Positions 25,349-34,145 of a stretch of DNA of 64,000 nucleotides are shown here, one piece after another. Where the stretch lies: contig CALAPY010000041.1 of the NCBI GenBank assembly GCA_937891015.1, positions 1 to 64,000 on the forward strand, written 5' to 3'. The first letter of the stretch is position 1, and every line of letters begins with the position of its first letter. The notes beneath the pieces were generated by a model, which did no database searches, was not told where the DNA came from, and saw nothing but the letters and a program-made list of their open reading frames with translations. The position numbers and the translations under genes were made by a program. Source of the stretch: UBA2108 sp002713215 (lineage in GTDB: Bacteria > Bacteroidota > Bacteroidia > Flavobacteriales_G > Salibacteraceae).

Positions 25349-26599
25349 ATGAGACAACTGCAATTTTATATCATTTCTCTGATTGGTTTGCTTTTATATT
25401 GCACAGTAGCGCCAGCCAAATCGAGCCGGTTTCGGGCCATGTTTAGAGACGACCCGTCAACAACGATATGTATAGGCTGGGACCAGTTAAGTGGTGAGAA
25501 TCCCGTTTTACATTATGGAATTCGACAAGAAAAGGACGCGGTAGCCCAACAAACAAAGCCAATCAGGGTAGTGGAATACCATAAAATGAATAACCACTTT
25601 GTACGATTAAGTAATCTAAAACCTGCAACTCAGTATTACTTTGAAGTAAAAGACAGCGAGGGAACAAGCAAACGATATTGGTTTGAAACCCTTCCTAATA
25701 ACAGCGAAGTTCCTTTGTCAATAATTGCGGGAGGCGATTCCAGAAGGACCCGATTGGGGCATAGCACTTGGGAACCCAGGGTACAAACCAACAAAATGGT
25801 ACCTAAAATTAAACCCCATTTTATTGCCTTTGGAGGAGATTTTACCTTTCTGGATAACCCCATTCAGTGGCAAATGTGGTTCGACGATTGGCAGCACACC
25901 ATTGATTCTTCTGGAAAAATCACTCCACTAGTGGTCGCAAGAGGAAACCACGAACGAGAAAACGCTTCGGTCTATAACCTCTTTGACTCGCCCAATCAGC
26001 GAATAGTTTATGCGCTAAATTTTGGTGGAGATCTAATGCGGTTTTACACACTAAATAGCCTTGATCCGGTTGTTGAAAGTGACCAAACCTTATGGTTCGA
26101 GAGTGATTTAAAAAAACACAAAGGGCAGGAAATCTGGCGCTTTGTACAGTACCACCACCCTATTGTTCCTCACCAATCGCACAAAAAAATCAAACCCGAT
26201 GAATATAAAAGTTGGGCACCTCTTTTCTATAAACACAAGGTTCAACTGGCCATAGAATGCGATGCCCATGTGGCTAAGATTACGTGGTCCATTGTACCGG
26301 ATGCCAATGGCGACGATGGGTTTAAAAAAGTAGAAACGGGTGGAACGGTATACGTTGGAGAAGGATCATGGGGTTTAAAAAGAATCAACGATTCAGATCA
26401 TGACTGGACAAGAGCAAGCGGAAGTTTTTACCAATTCAAATGGATGGTTTTATCGAAGGGTAAGGCCATTTTAAGAACGGTAATCACGGAAAGCCCTGAT
26501 GCTGTCTCCGAGGTAGACCTGAAGGATCGATACTCACCGCCGGCGGGTATGGAGTTGTGGAAAGTAAATGAACAAAGTGAAATTATTCTTAAGCCGTAG
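25349..26599 (+). CDS. Exported metallophosphoesterase, purple-acid-phosphatase-like
   Basis: The 416-aa protein starts with a signal peptide (LQFYIISLIGLLLYCTVAPA). ATG 25349 puts the basic Met-Arg directly before it; ATG 25331 would overlap the divergent gene. Residues about 25-115 are a fibronectin-like purple acid phosphatase N-domain. The calcineurin-type catalytic motifs follow: GGDSR, FGGDF, RGNHE and QYHHP. The last canonical motif, GHxH, is replaced by CDAH, so one metal ligand may be changed. Likely a periplasmic or surface phosphatase; the substrate is unknown. Confidence 0.82.
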   Translation: MRQLQFYIISLIGLLLYCTVAPAKSSRFRAMFRDDPSTTICIGWDQLSGENPVLHYGIRQEKDAVAQQTKPIRVVEYHKMNNHFVRLSNLKPATQYYFEVKDSEGTSKRYWFETLPNNSEVPLSIIAGGDSRRTRLGHSTWEPRVQTNKMVPKIKPHFIAFGGDFTFLDNPIQWQMWFDDWQHTIDSSGKITPLVVARGNHERENASVYNLFDSPNQRIVYALNFGGDLMRFYTLNSLDPVVESDQTLWFESDLKKHKGQEIWRFVQYHHPIVPHQSHKKIKPDEYKSWAPLFYKHKVQLAIECDAHVAKITWSIVPDANGDDGFKKVETGGTVYVGEGSWGLKRINDSDHDWTRASGSFYQFKWMVLSKGKAILRTVITESPDAVSEVDLKDRYSPPAGMELWKVNEQSEIILKP

Positions 26600-26611
26600 T
26601 TGATGTTGTAA

Positions 26612-27475
26612 TTATCTTTCAGCCAATCGCTTAATGATCGATATGATCACCAACTCAACAATAACCAAGGGCAGAAACAACCATTCGAGCCAGGGTATAA
26701 ATCGTAACCCAACGGTATAATTCTGAAAGCAAACCAGCGAGGTAAGAAGGGCGACGATTAGAAAAATAAACCGCCACTTGTTGTCAGCCCACTTTAGGCT
26801 TTTGAACTTCATGGAGATGATAGGCAATGGAGAAACCATTAAATAAGAGAACAGTAAAACAGCTATAATCCAAAAAGTGGTACTTTGAAACAGTCCTATA
26901 ATACCCATATCAAAACCGTCGTAATGATAAAACTGGGCAATGCCGTTTAATTGAATTTGATCCAGAGCAACGTACAGGTTGTATTCGTATTGCGATTCGG
27001 CAATTATGGGTATTGAAGCAAAAAATATGGCCATTGCGGGAGTTGGAAGGCCTATGAAATTGGAACTTTGCCGGGTATCGATATTGAACTTAGCCAATCG
27101 GTAAGCCGAACATGCTGGTAGCAGAAAGGCACACATAGACAGTACATGAAGTTCTGTCGGGCGTTCTAAAACAGGAACGTAGTGAATTCCTAAAAACCCA
27201 TTCATTATTTGGTATACAATAACTCCTGGCAATACCCCAAATGCTACCATATCGGCTAATGAATCGAGTTCCTTTCCTAATTCAGATTGGGCATTTAGTA
27301 GTCGTGCGGCAAATCCGTCGAAAAAATCAAAGACAGCGGCAATAAAGACCATTACTCCTGCCAGGTGCAATTTTTCTGAAAAAGCAAAGACAACCCCTAT
27401 TAGTCCAAACGTAAGGTTTATCAGGGTAAGCAGGTTAGGAATAAAGTTCTTAAATGCAGTAATCACCGGTCCCAT
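26612..27475 (-). CDS. pssA: CDP-diacylglycerol-serine O-phosphatidyltransferase
   Basis: PssA condenses CDP-diacylglycerol with serine to give phosphatidylserine, the precursor of phosphatidylethanolamine. The CDP-alcohol phosphotransferase signature DG..AR..G...D...D is visible as DFFDGFAARL followed by GKELDSLADMVAFG, with all aspartates present. About eight membrane segments. I chose ATG 27475 (287 aa); a TTG three codons earlier is possible. Serine specificity is inferred from length and family resemblance. It converges with the phosphoesterase gene with 12 bases between. Confidence 0.87.
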   Translation of the reverse strand: MGPVITAFKNFIPNLLTLINLTFGLIGVVFAFSEKLHLAGVMVFIAAVFDFFDGFAARLLNAQSELGKELDSLADMVAFGVLPGVIVYQIMNGFLGIHYVPVLERPTELHVLSMCAFLLPACSAYRLAKFNIDTRQSSNFIGLPTPAMAIFFASIPIIAESQYEYNLYVALDQIQLNGIAQFYHYDGFDMGIIGLFQSTTFWIIAVLLFSYLMVSPLPIISMKFKSLKWADNKWRFIFLIVALLTSLVCFQNYTVGLRFIPWLEWLFLPLVIVELVIISIIKRLAER

Positions 27476-27573
27476 TTTGGGCAAAGATATTTTTATTTGA
27501 TGGTTGAGCTAACCCTGTTTCCAACCATCGAATGATCAAATTGTTAAACTAAAAGTGAATGCTTTACAATTTT

Positions 27574-27581
27574 TAGCTTTG
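27574..27581 (+). promoter_or_regulatory. Possible -7 box for the porV2-porU2 pair
   Basis: TAGCTTTG fits TAnnTTTG and lies 49 bases before the porV2 start codon. No good -33 TTTG at the expected distance is seen, so confidence is limited. Confidence 0.35.
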
Positions 27582-27630
27582 CCGTGAGTTAAATGCTACA
27601 ATCCTAATTATATTAGCAACACCGTTTGAC

Positions 27631-28719
27631 ATGAGTACTTCTTCTATTAAAACGTTAATTCTATCCCTGTTCCTGTTGCTGTTTTTGCAGTCTGCGCAGG
27701 CACAAGCAGTAAAATATTCCAATGAGTTTTTAGCCATTGGGGTTGGAGCAAGAGCATTAGGCATGTCAAAAGCAACCGTAGCCACGGTAAAAGACGCTAC
27801 TGCCGGATATTGGAATCCTGCAGGGTTAACCGAACTCAGGAAGAAGAATTCTATTGCTCTTATGCACAATGAGTATTTCGCAGGAATTGCCAAATATGAT
27901 TACGCGGCAATGGCTACCAAACTTGATGATCAATCATCGCTAGGTTTTTCATACATCCGTTTTGGGGTGGATGATATACCAAATACCATAAACCTGGTGG
28001 ATAACAACGGGAATGTGAATTACAACAACATCACCAGCTTTTCAGCGATCGACAATGCGTTCTTGCTTTCATATGCCCGAAAAACAGGAATTACCGGGCT
28101 TTCGGTTGGGTTGAATGCTAAGGTTATTTACCGTAAAATAGGCTCTTTTGCGCAAGCCTGGGGTTTTGGAATTGATCTGGCAGGACAATATCAACTGAAA
28201 CAATGGAATTTTGGCGCTGTGTTACGTGATGCCACTTCAACTTTTAATGCCTGGTCATATTCTTTGGATCAAAACACAATTGATGTATTTCAGCAAACAG
28301 GTAACGAGATTCCCGAAAATGGCTTAGAACTTACCTTGCCGAGATTGATTTTGGGAGTGGGCCGTGAATTTGAAATAAAAAAGTTTACCGTTTTACCTGA
28401 ATTGAACTTTGTTACCACATTTGATGGACAGCGAAACACCTTAATTCAGGGAGACCCTGTGAGTATCGACCCCTATTTTGGGATGGAAATTGGTTATGCG
28501 AAAATTGTATTCATTCGCGGAGGGGTTGGTAATTTCCAGAAGACAAAAGCCGAAGTTGGCAACCATAAAGAAACAACCTTTCAGCCCAATATTGGAATTG
28601 GACTCAGCCTTAAAGGAGTTACGATTGACTACGCACTGACCGATGTTGGTGACCAGTCTGTAGCGCTATATTCCAACGTATTTTCACTCACCGTTGACCT
28701 AGATAAATTCAAAAAATGA
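27631..28719 (+). CDS. porV2: PorV2-like outer-membrane protein of the type IX secretion group
   Basis: The 362-aa protein has a signal peptide ending SAQAQA and a predicted outer-membrane beta-barrel. The N-terminal motif NEFLAIGVGARALGMSKA and the following DATAGYWNPAGL are diagnostic of the PorV family, which carries T9SS cargo to the PorU sortase. The pairing with a PorU2-type peptidase and the single 4-base overlap suggest the PorV2 branch rather than canonical PorV. Which cargo it serves cannot be told from the sequence. Confidence 0.8.
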   Translation: MSTSSIKTLILSLFLLLFLQSAQAQAVKYSNEFLAIGVGARALGMSKATVATVKDATAGYWNPAGLTELRKKNSIALMHNEYFAGIAKYDYAAMATKLDDQSSLGFSYIRFGVDDIPNTINLVDNNGNVNYNNITSFSAIDNAFLLSYARKTGITGLSVGLNAKVIYRKIGSFAQAWGFGIDLAGQYQLKQWNFGAVLRDATSTFNAWSYSLDQNTIDVFQQTGNEIPENGLELTLPRLILGVGREFEIKKFTVLPELNFVTTFDGQRNTLIQGDPVSIDPYFGMEIGYAKIVFIRGGVGNFQKTKAEVGNHKETTFQPNIGIGLSLKGVTIDYALTDVGDQSVALYSNVFSLTVDLDKFKK

Positions 28720-31700
28720 AACGGCTTGGGCTCCTATTAACAGTCCTGGCTTTTCATATTATTGGTTACACGCAGCCATTTGGGAACGAATGGATTAATT
28801 ACAACCAACGTTATTTAAAAATCCCGGTTATTAGGGAAGGAATTTATCGGGTTAATTATCAAGAGTTAAATAATGCCTTCGCCTCCATTGGTGTTTCTCT
28901 TTCCAATGTTGATCCCAGAAACATCCAAGTCTACGGAAGGGGACAAGAACAGTTTATCTTTATTGACGGTGAGGCCAATGGTAAGTTTGACGCCACTGAT
29001 TATATAATGTTTTACGCCAACAAGAATGACGGCTGGTTTGATAGACAACTCTATATAAAACCAGAATACCTGGTAAATCCTTACTACAGTTTGTTTAATG
29101 ATACCGCCTGGTACTACATTACCTATTCGGGAGTTCCCTCAAGCAAACGATACAAGCCTATAAATAATACTGTTTTTTCAGGAAAAACTAAGTTGAAACA
29201 TGTTTTCAATGAAGAAGTTGCTACCATAATAAATCAGTATAACGAAGGCGAAAAAGATCGTAATGGTGTATCACCTCCCTTGTATCAAAACGGTGAAGGA
29301 TGGGTTGGGTATCGCTTTTATAACACCATTATTCGAATTTATTACGTACCGTGTAAAAACCCACTCAATGTTACTGGGACCCCAAATGCTAAGGTAACTG
29401 CGGTAACTGTTGGGCAAAGCAATGCAATAGGGTCGCCCAATCACGGATTATTGATTGAATACGGGCCAGGCACCAACATCCAAACCGCTGTTGACACTTC
29501 CTATAATGGTTACCAAATGATTGAACATCAATTTGAAATCCCCGCAAGTTCGGTTACAAGTCTAACGCAAATACGGTTTAGGAAAAAGCCCCTTATTCCT
29601 GAACCTCCGAGTGATTTTCAGGCCGCCGCTTATGCCAAAATTAAATATGCGCACGATGTTCAGCTCGCTGGAGAAGATTTCCTGAAGTTTAATATTCCGG
29701 ATAATGCAGACACAAGTTATGTTTCATTTTCGGGTGCAGGCACCAACTTTTTTCCTTACGCTTTAGACCTTGAAAACGGGTACATGAGTAAGGCCGTTCA
29801 AACTGGAAGTACTTTTGAGTTCCTGATTGCACAGGGTACCGAAAGGCCGGTTGTCATTTCGAGATCAATTATTAATGTATCTACTATATTACCAAGTTAC
29901 AGCAAGCAACGTGGTGCGGGCTGGATGACTGATTTGTCGACCACCAGTTTTGATTCCGCGTTCGTTATTCTATCTCACCAAAAATTATGGAGTTCCGCAC
30001 TCCAATACCAATCGTATCGATCATCTAAAGGTTTTAATGCTATTTTGGTTGATATAGACGACCTCTACGACCAATTTTCGTACGGAATTAAGAAACATCC
30101 CCTGGCCATTAAGAACTTTCTTTACTATGTTTCTTCTATTCCTAACAACAAACCGGGTTACCTATTTATTATTGGTAAATCGGTAAAAGAAAATTTGACT
30201 CGCCTGTCACCTGGCAATCAAAAGATCAATTTAATTCCAACAATGGGAGTTCCACCGGCGGACAATATTATTACCGCTCCTTTGGATAATCAATCATTCA
30301 CTCCCTCCGTTCCAACCGGAAGGCTGGCTTCAACTAATAACCAAAATGTGTTGGATTACCTAGATAAGGTAATGGATTTTGAAAAGGAGGTTAACAGCAT
30401 ATCTCCAAGGGTCGAAGACAAAGCATGGACGAAGAGAGGGATACACTTTGCGGGCGGGGCAGACATTAATCAACAGCGAGTATTCTCTAGTTTTTTAAGC
30501 AACTACGAGGATCATTGGGAAGGCAACCAATTTGGTGGAAAAATTGAAACGTTCAAACGCTTTGCAAGCGGTTCAGTTCAATCCATAAGTTTTGATTCGG
30601 TAAAATATTGGATTGATGACGGTGTTTCACTGCTCTCCTTCTTTGGACATGGATCCGGTGGACAATTGGGAATAAACATTGGCGAACCAGAAGATTATAA
30701 CAATACAGGTAAATACCCTATTTTTATTGCTAATTCATGCAATGTGGGTGATTTCCATCTTCCAAATACCGGCTCAACCAGTATTAACGAAAAATGGGTG
30801 CTTCAGCCAAAAGGTGGAGTAGTTGGATTTATTGCGTCTACATCAACGGGATATGATTTTGCCCTGAATACCTGGTCAAACCCTTTTTACAGAAGATTGG
30901 CCAAGGATCAATATGGTCAAGCTATTGGAGACTTAATGAAGGACGTGATCATTGAGATTGAGGGTGGGTCGAAGCTTGTTAATCAGGCATGTATGGAGAT
31001 CAACCTTCACGGAGATCCAGCATTGAAACTTTACCCGAAATCGAAGGCCGATTTTGCGATTAGAAAAGAAGACATTAGCGCGCCCAAATTCACAAGCATT
31101 GACCAGGGAACTATGACCATTTCATACACAATTCATAATCTTGGAAAAGGCATTGATACACTGGTACCCATTCAGCTTATAAGAACGCTTCCATCCGGAA
31201 AGGATACCGTGTATCTGGACACGATAAAGGGCGTAGCAAATCGATATAACGGAAGCTTATCATTATTCATCAGCAATCAAATAAGCGTTGGTGAAAACAA
31301 ATTTGTTTTTAGAATTGACCCTGATAATACCATTGACGAAATATATCCGGTGATCAACAACTTTACCGAATCCATAACTGTAAATGTTACCAGCGATGAT
31401 CTAATTCCTGTCCACCCAGGCAACTATTCAATTCAGCCCGGTAATAAGGTTACTTTAAGTGCTTCAACAGCTGATCCTGACGCTCCTTCCAGGGCCTATC
31501 AATTTGAAATTGACGTAACCGATAGTTATAATTCGGCTCAGCTGAAAAGAGGGAATGTTACGTCATTCGGAGGTTTGATTCAATGGCAACCTAACATGGG
31601 AAATATTAGCGATTCTACCGTGTTCTTCTGGAGATGTTCTCCATCTGATGGAGGTAGCGCAAAAAAATGGCGCGAGTATAGTTTTCAGTACATTCCAAAT

Positions 31701-33764
31701 CAAACAGGCTGGAGCCAATACAAGCTCGACCAATTTAAAAACAATCGATTTGTAGACTTGACTTACGACAAACCCAATCAAAAATTTGATTTTGCCAAGG
31801 GGCAGGTCAACATATCAGCAGCCAATAAGGGCAACCCGACGACGGCTGACGAATACAACGCGCTTAAATGGAGTATTAATGGAAATTTGCAAGGGATGGT
31901 TTCCTATTGTGGAGGCCTTAGAAGTATGATTATTTCGGTTATAGACCCTAACACTTTTAAAAGTTGGGAAGTCCGATGGGATGATGGTGGAGTGATTAAA
32001 AACCCGAATAACAATTTTGGTAATTACAATGACGGCCCCGGAGGAAAATGTTTTGTACCGGATAACAAATTTCAGTTTTTGATCAACGATTCTATGATGA
32101 TGGACTCCATGATTTGGATGATTAATACTATGATACCCGATAGCTTTTACGTTTTGGTAATGAGCGGTAATAATGCCAATTTTCAGAATAGCAGCTATTG
32201 GAAAAACAGGCATTACCAAGCCTTTGAAGATTTAGGTAGCGATTCCATTCGTTTTTTAAATAATGATGTCCCTTATATTCTGTTTGCTCAAAAAGGCAAT
32301 AAGAGTAAGGCGATTGAAGTAATCGGCAGTCACGCCAAGGCGGCCATTAGCTTAAGCGCATTTGTGCAATCGAGTATTAAGGAAGCGAGTATGGAAGGGG
32401 TTACAATTACAAACTCTACCGATTATAAAAGCTTATACTGGAACTACGAACGAATAAGCAAGGAAGACAGTATTGTGCTTACACTTCATGGTAAGGATAC
32501 CACAGGCTCGGAACTGGAATTATTGAAAATTGATGATAACACCTTTTCGGTTCCTGATTTAAAAAGTGTAGTGCCCAACATTAACCAAATGCAGGACCTT
32601 CAACTTAAAGCTCAATTTAAAGATAGTTTGGCCAAGGATGCTCCTCAGTTAAAAAACTGGTTGCTCATGATGGAGGAACCCCTGGAGCTCGCCCTGTGCC
32701 CCAGATATAAAAATTCGTTTCACAACGACACACTCACACAAGGTGAAAACCTAAAACTTGAACTGGGACTCAAGAACCTGAGTGCAACAGATGCTGATAG
32801 TGTAACGATTCGCTATCTTGTTCTTAACAAGCAAGGAGACATAGCGATATCTGAACTTCGAAAAACCAAGCCATTGGCCCATCACGATTCTTTAATTCTC
32901 ACCTATGGTTACAACACTTCTGAAATATCAGGCGAGTATACCCTATTCATGGATGTAAATCCGGAAGATACGCTGTGGCAACCTGAGGGTGAGCACTTCA
33001 ATAATGTTACGAAGTTTGATTTTTATGTTAAAGCAGACAGGACCAATCCATTGTTGGATGTAACCTTTGATGGTGTCCATATTCTGGATGGCGATATTGT
33101 TTCTTCCAGACCAGAAATTTTAATTTCGCTTACCGACGAAAACCAGTTTAAACCGGTTGACGATACTTCCAACTTTGAAGTTTATTTGACCTATCCAAAC
33201 CGTACTAAAAAACGTATTTATTTCCAGCAATCCAGTTCGGATTATGAAATTGAATTTATTCCACCTTCAGGAGAAAAGAACAAAGGCGAGGTTAGGTTTA
33301 GCCCCATTTTGTTAGAAGATGGCGACTATGAATTACAGGTTGATACAAAGGATGCCAGCCAAAACAAAAGTGGGTCTTACAAGTATAAAATTGGATTTGA
33401 AGTAATTAATAAGAGTACAATTACTCAAATACTGAACTACCCTAATCCCTTTAGTACTTCTACCCGATTTGTGTTTACGTTAACCGGATATCAGGTGCCT
33501 GAATATTTTAGAATACAAATATTGTCAGCTACTGGCGTGGTGGTCAGGGAAATTGATCGGGACGAATTAGGGTCACTTCACATTGGAAGAAACATAACCT
33601 CTTACGCCTGGGATGGAAGGGATCAATATGGAGATCAACTGGCAAATGGGGTTTATTTCTATCGGGTGATTACCAAAATTAACAACGAAGAAATAGAGCA
33701 CCGAAGTACCGCTGCCGATTCATACTTCAAGAAGGGGTTTGGTAAAATGTACTTACTGCGCTAG
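28716..33764 (+). CDS. porU2: PorU2-like C25 (gingipain-fold) peptidase with T9SS sorting domain
   Basis: The 1682-aa protein has a signal peptide (LLLTVLAFHIIGYTQ). A caspase-like C25 peptidase domain spans about residues 415-780, with catalytic His645 in FFGHGSGG and Cys675 in ANSCNVGD. Long beta-sandwich segments follow. The last 90 residues are a T9SS type A sorting domain (NYPNPFSTSTRF, then WDGRDQYGDQLANGVYFYR). Canonical PorU is about 1100-1300 aa, so the size and neighbour favour the PorU2 family, a putative second sortase. Translation is probably coupled to porV2 through the ATGA overlap. Confidence 0.78.
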   Translation: MKRLGLLLTVLAFHIIGYTQPFGNEWINYNQRYLKIPVIREGIYRVNYQELNNAFASIGVSLSNVDPRNIQVYGRGQEQFIFIDGEANGKFDATDYIMFYANKNDGWFDRQLYIKPEYLVNPYYSLFNDTAWYYITYSGVPSSKRYKPINNTVFSGKTKLKHVFNEEVATIINQYNEGEKDRNGVSPPLYQNGEGWVGYRFYNTIIRIYYVPCKNPLNVTGTPNAKVTAVTVGQSNAIGSPNHGLLIEYGPGTNIQTAVDTSYNGYQMIEHQFEIPASSVTSLTQIRFRKKPLIPEPPSDFQAAAYAKIKYAHDVQLAGEDFLKFNIPDNADTSYVSFSGAGTNFFPYALDLENGYMSKAVQTGSTFEFLIAQGTERPVVISRSIINVSTILPSYSKQRGAGWMTDLSTTSFDSAFVILSHQKLWSSALQYQSYRSSKGFNAILVDIDDLYDQFSYGIKKHPLAIKNFLYYVSSIPNNKPGYLFIIGKSVKENLTRLSPGNQKINLIPTMGVPPADNIITAPLDNQSFTPSVPTGRLASTNNQNVLDYLDKVMDFEKEVNSISPRVEDKAWTKRGIHFAGGADINQQRVFSSFLSNYEDHWEGNQFGGKIETFKRFASGSVQSISFDSVKYWIDDGVSLLSFFGHGSGGQLGINIGEPEDYNNTGKYPIFIANSCNVGDFHLPNTGSTSINEKWVLQPKGGVVGFIASTSTGYDFALNTWSNPFYRRLAKDQYGQAIGDLMKDVIIEIEGGSKLVNQACMEINLHGDPALKLYPKSKADFAIRKEDISAPKFTSIDQGTMTISYTIHNLGKGIDTLVPIQLIRTLPSGKDTVYLDTIKGVANRYNGSLSLFISNQISVGENKFVFRIDPDNTIDEIYPVINNFTESITVNVTSDDLIPVHPGNYSIQPGNKVTLSASTADPDAPSRAYQFEIDVTDSYNSAQLKRGNVTSFGGLIQWQPNMGNISDSTVFFWRCSPSDGGSAKKWREYSFQYIPNQTGWSQYKLDQFKNNRFVDLTYDKPNQKFDFAKGQVNISAANKGNPTTADEYNALKWSINGNLQGMVSYCGGLRSMIISVIDPNTFKSWEVRWDDGGVIKNPNNNFGNYNDGPGGKCFVPDNKFQFLINDSMMMDSMIWMINTMIPDSFYVLVMSGNNANFQNSSYWKNRHYQAFEDLGSDSIRFLNNDVPYILFAQKGNKSKAIEVIGSHAKAAISLSAFVQSSIKEASMEGVTITNSTDYKSLYWNYERISKEDSIVLTLHGKDTTGSELELLKIDDNTFSVPDLKSVVPNINQMQDLQLKAQFKDSLAKDAPQLKNWLLMMEEPLELALCPRYKNSFHNDTLTQGENLKLELGLKNLSATDADSVTIRYLVLNKQGDIAISELRKTKPLAHHDSLILTYGYNTSEISGEYTLFMDVNPEDTLWQPEGEHFNNVTKFDFYVKADRTNPLLDVTFDGVHILDGDIVSSRPEILISLTDENQFKPVDDTSNFEVYLTYPNRTKKRIYFQQSSSDYEIEFIPPSGEKNKGEVRFSPILLEDGDYELQVDTKDASQNKSGSYKYKIGFEVINKSTITQILNYPNPFSTSTRFVFTLTGYQVPEYFRIQILSATGVVVREIDRDELGSLHIGRNITSYAWDGRDQYGDQLANGVYFYRVITKINNEEIEHRSTAADSYFKKGFGKMYLLR

Positions 33765-33776
33765 TTAACAATTGAA

Positions 33777-34136
33777 CTAAACCGTAGGTTCAAAAGCCCC
33801 GGGAATGTGATTTATCTGTGGCGGAGTATCCATTACCACAATCACCACATCAAAGCGCGATTCATTTTCTATTTGGTTTGAAATAATGTACTCCTCTGCA
33901 GCATTTATCAAATGTTTGATTTTGCTGTTAGTAATTAGTTCATTGGGATTGGCGTGTTCAAACTTTGATCGTGTTTTTACCTCAACAAAAACTACTTCAT
34001 CCTGATCTTTACAAATAACATCGATTTCCCGGTGTCGGTACCGCCAGTTGGTATGAAGGATCTTATATCCTAATTCTCTGAGAAAATTGACTGCAATTTT
34101 TTCTCCTTCATTGCCGGTTACATTGTGGTTGGCCAT
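33777..34136 (-). CDS. YraN/UPF0102 family protein, nuclease-like fold
   Basis: This small protein (119 aa) belongs to UPF0102. The family is related to PD-(D/E)XK nucleases by fold: GEKIAVNFLRELGYKILHTN, REIDVICKD and VVFVEVKTRS supply the conserved Glu, Asp and Glu-x-Lys residues. The biological substrate is not established. It lies 9 bases after the CHAT gene, so it may be the last gene of that transcript, although YraN genes are widespread and probably unrelated to CHAT function. Confidence 0.88.
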   Translation of the reverse strand: MANHNVTGNEGEKIAVNFLRELGYKILHTNWRYRHREIDVICKDQDEVVFVEVKTRSKFEHANPNELITNSKIKHLINAAEEYIISNQIENESRFDVVIVVMDTPPQINHIPGAFEPTV

Positions 34137-34145
34137 AAAGTGTAA

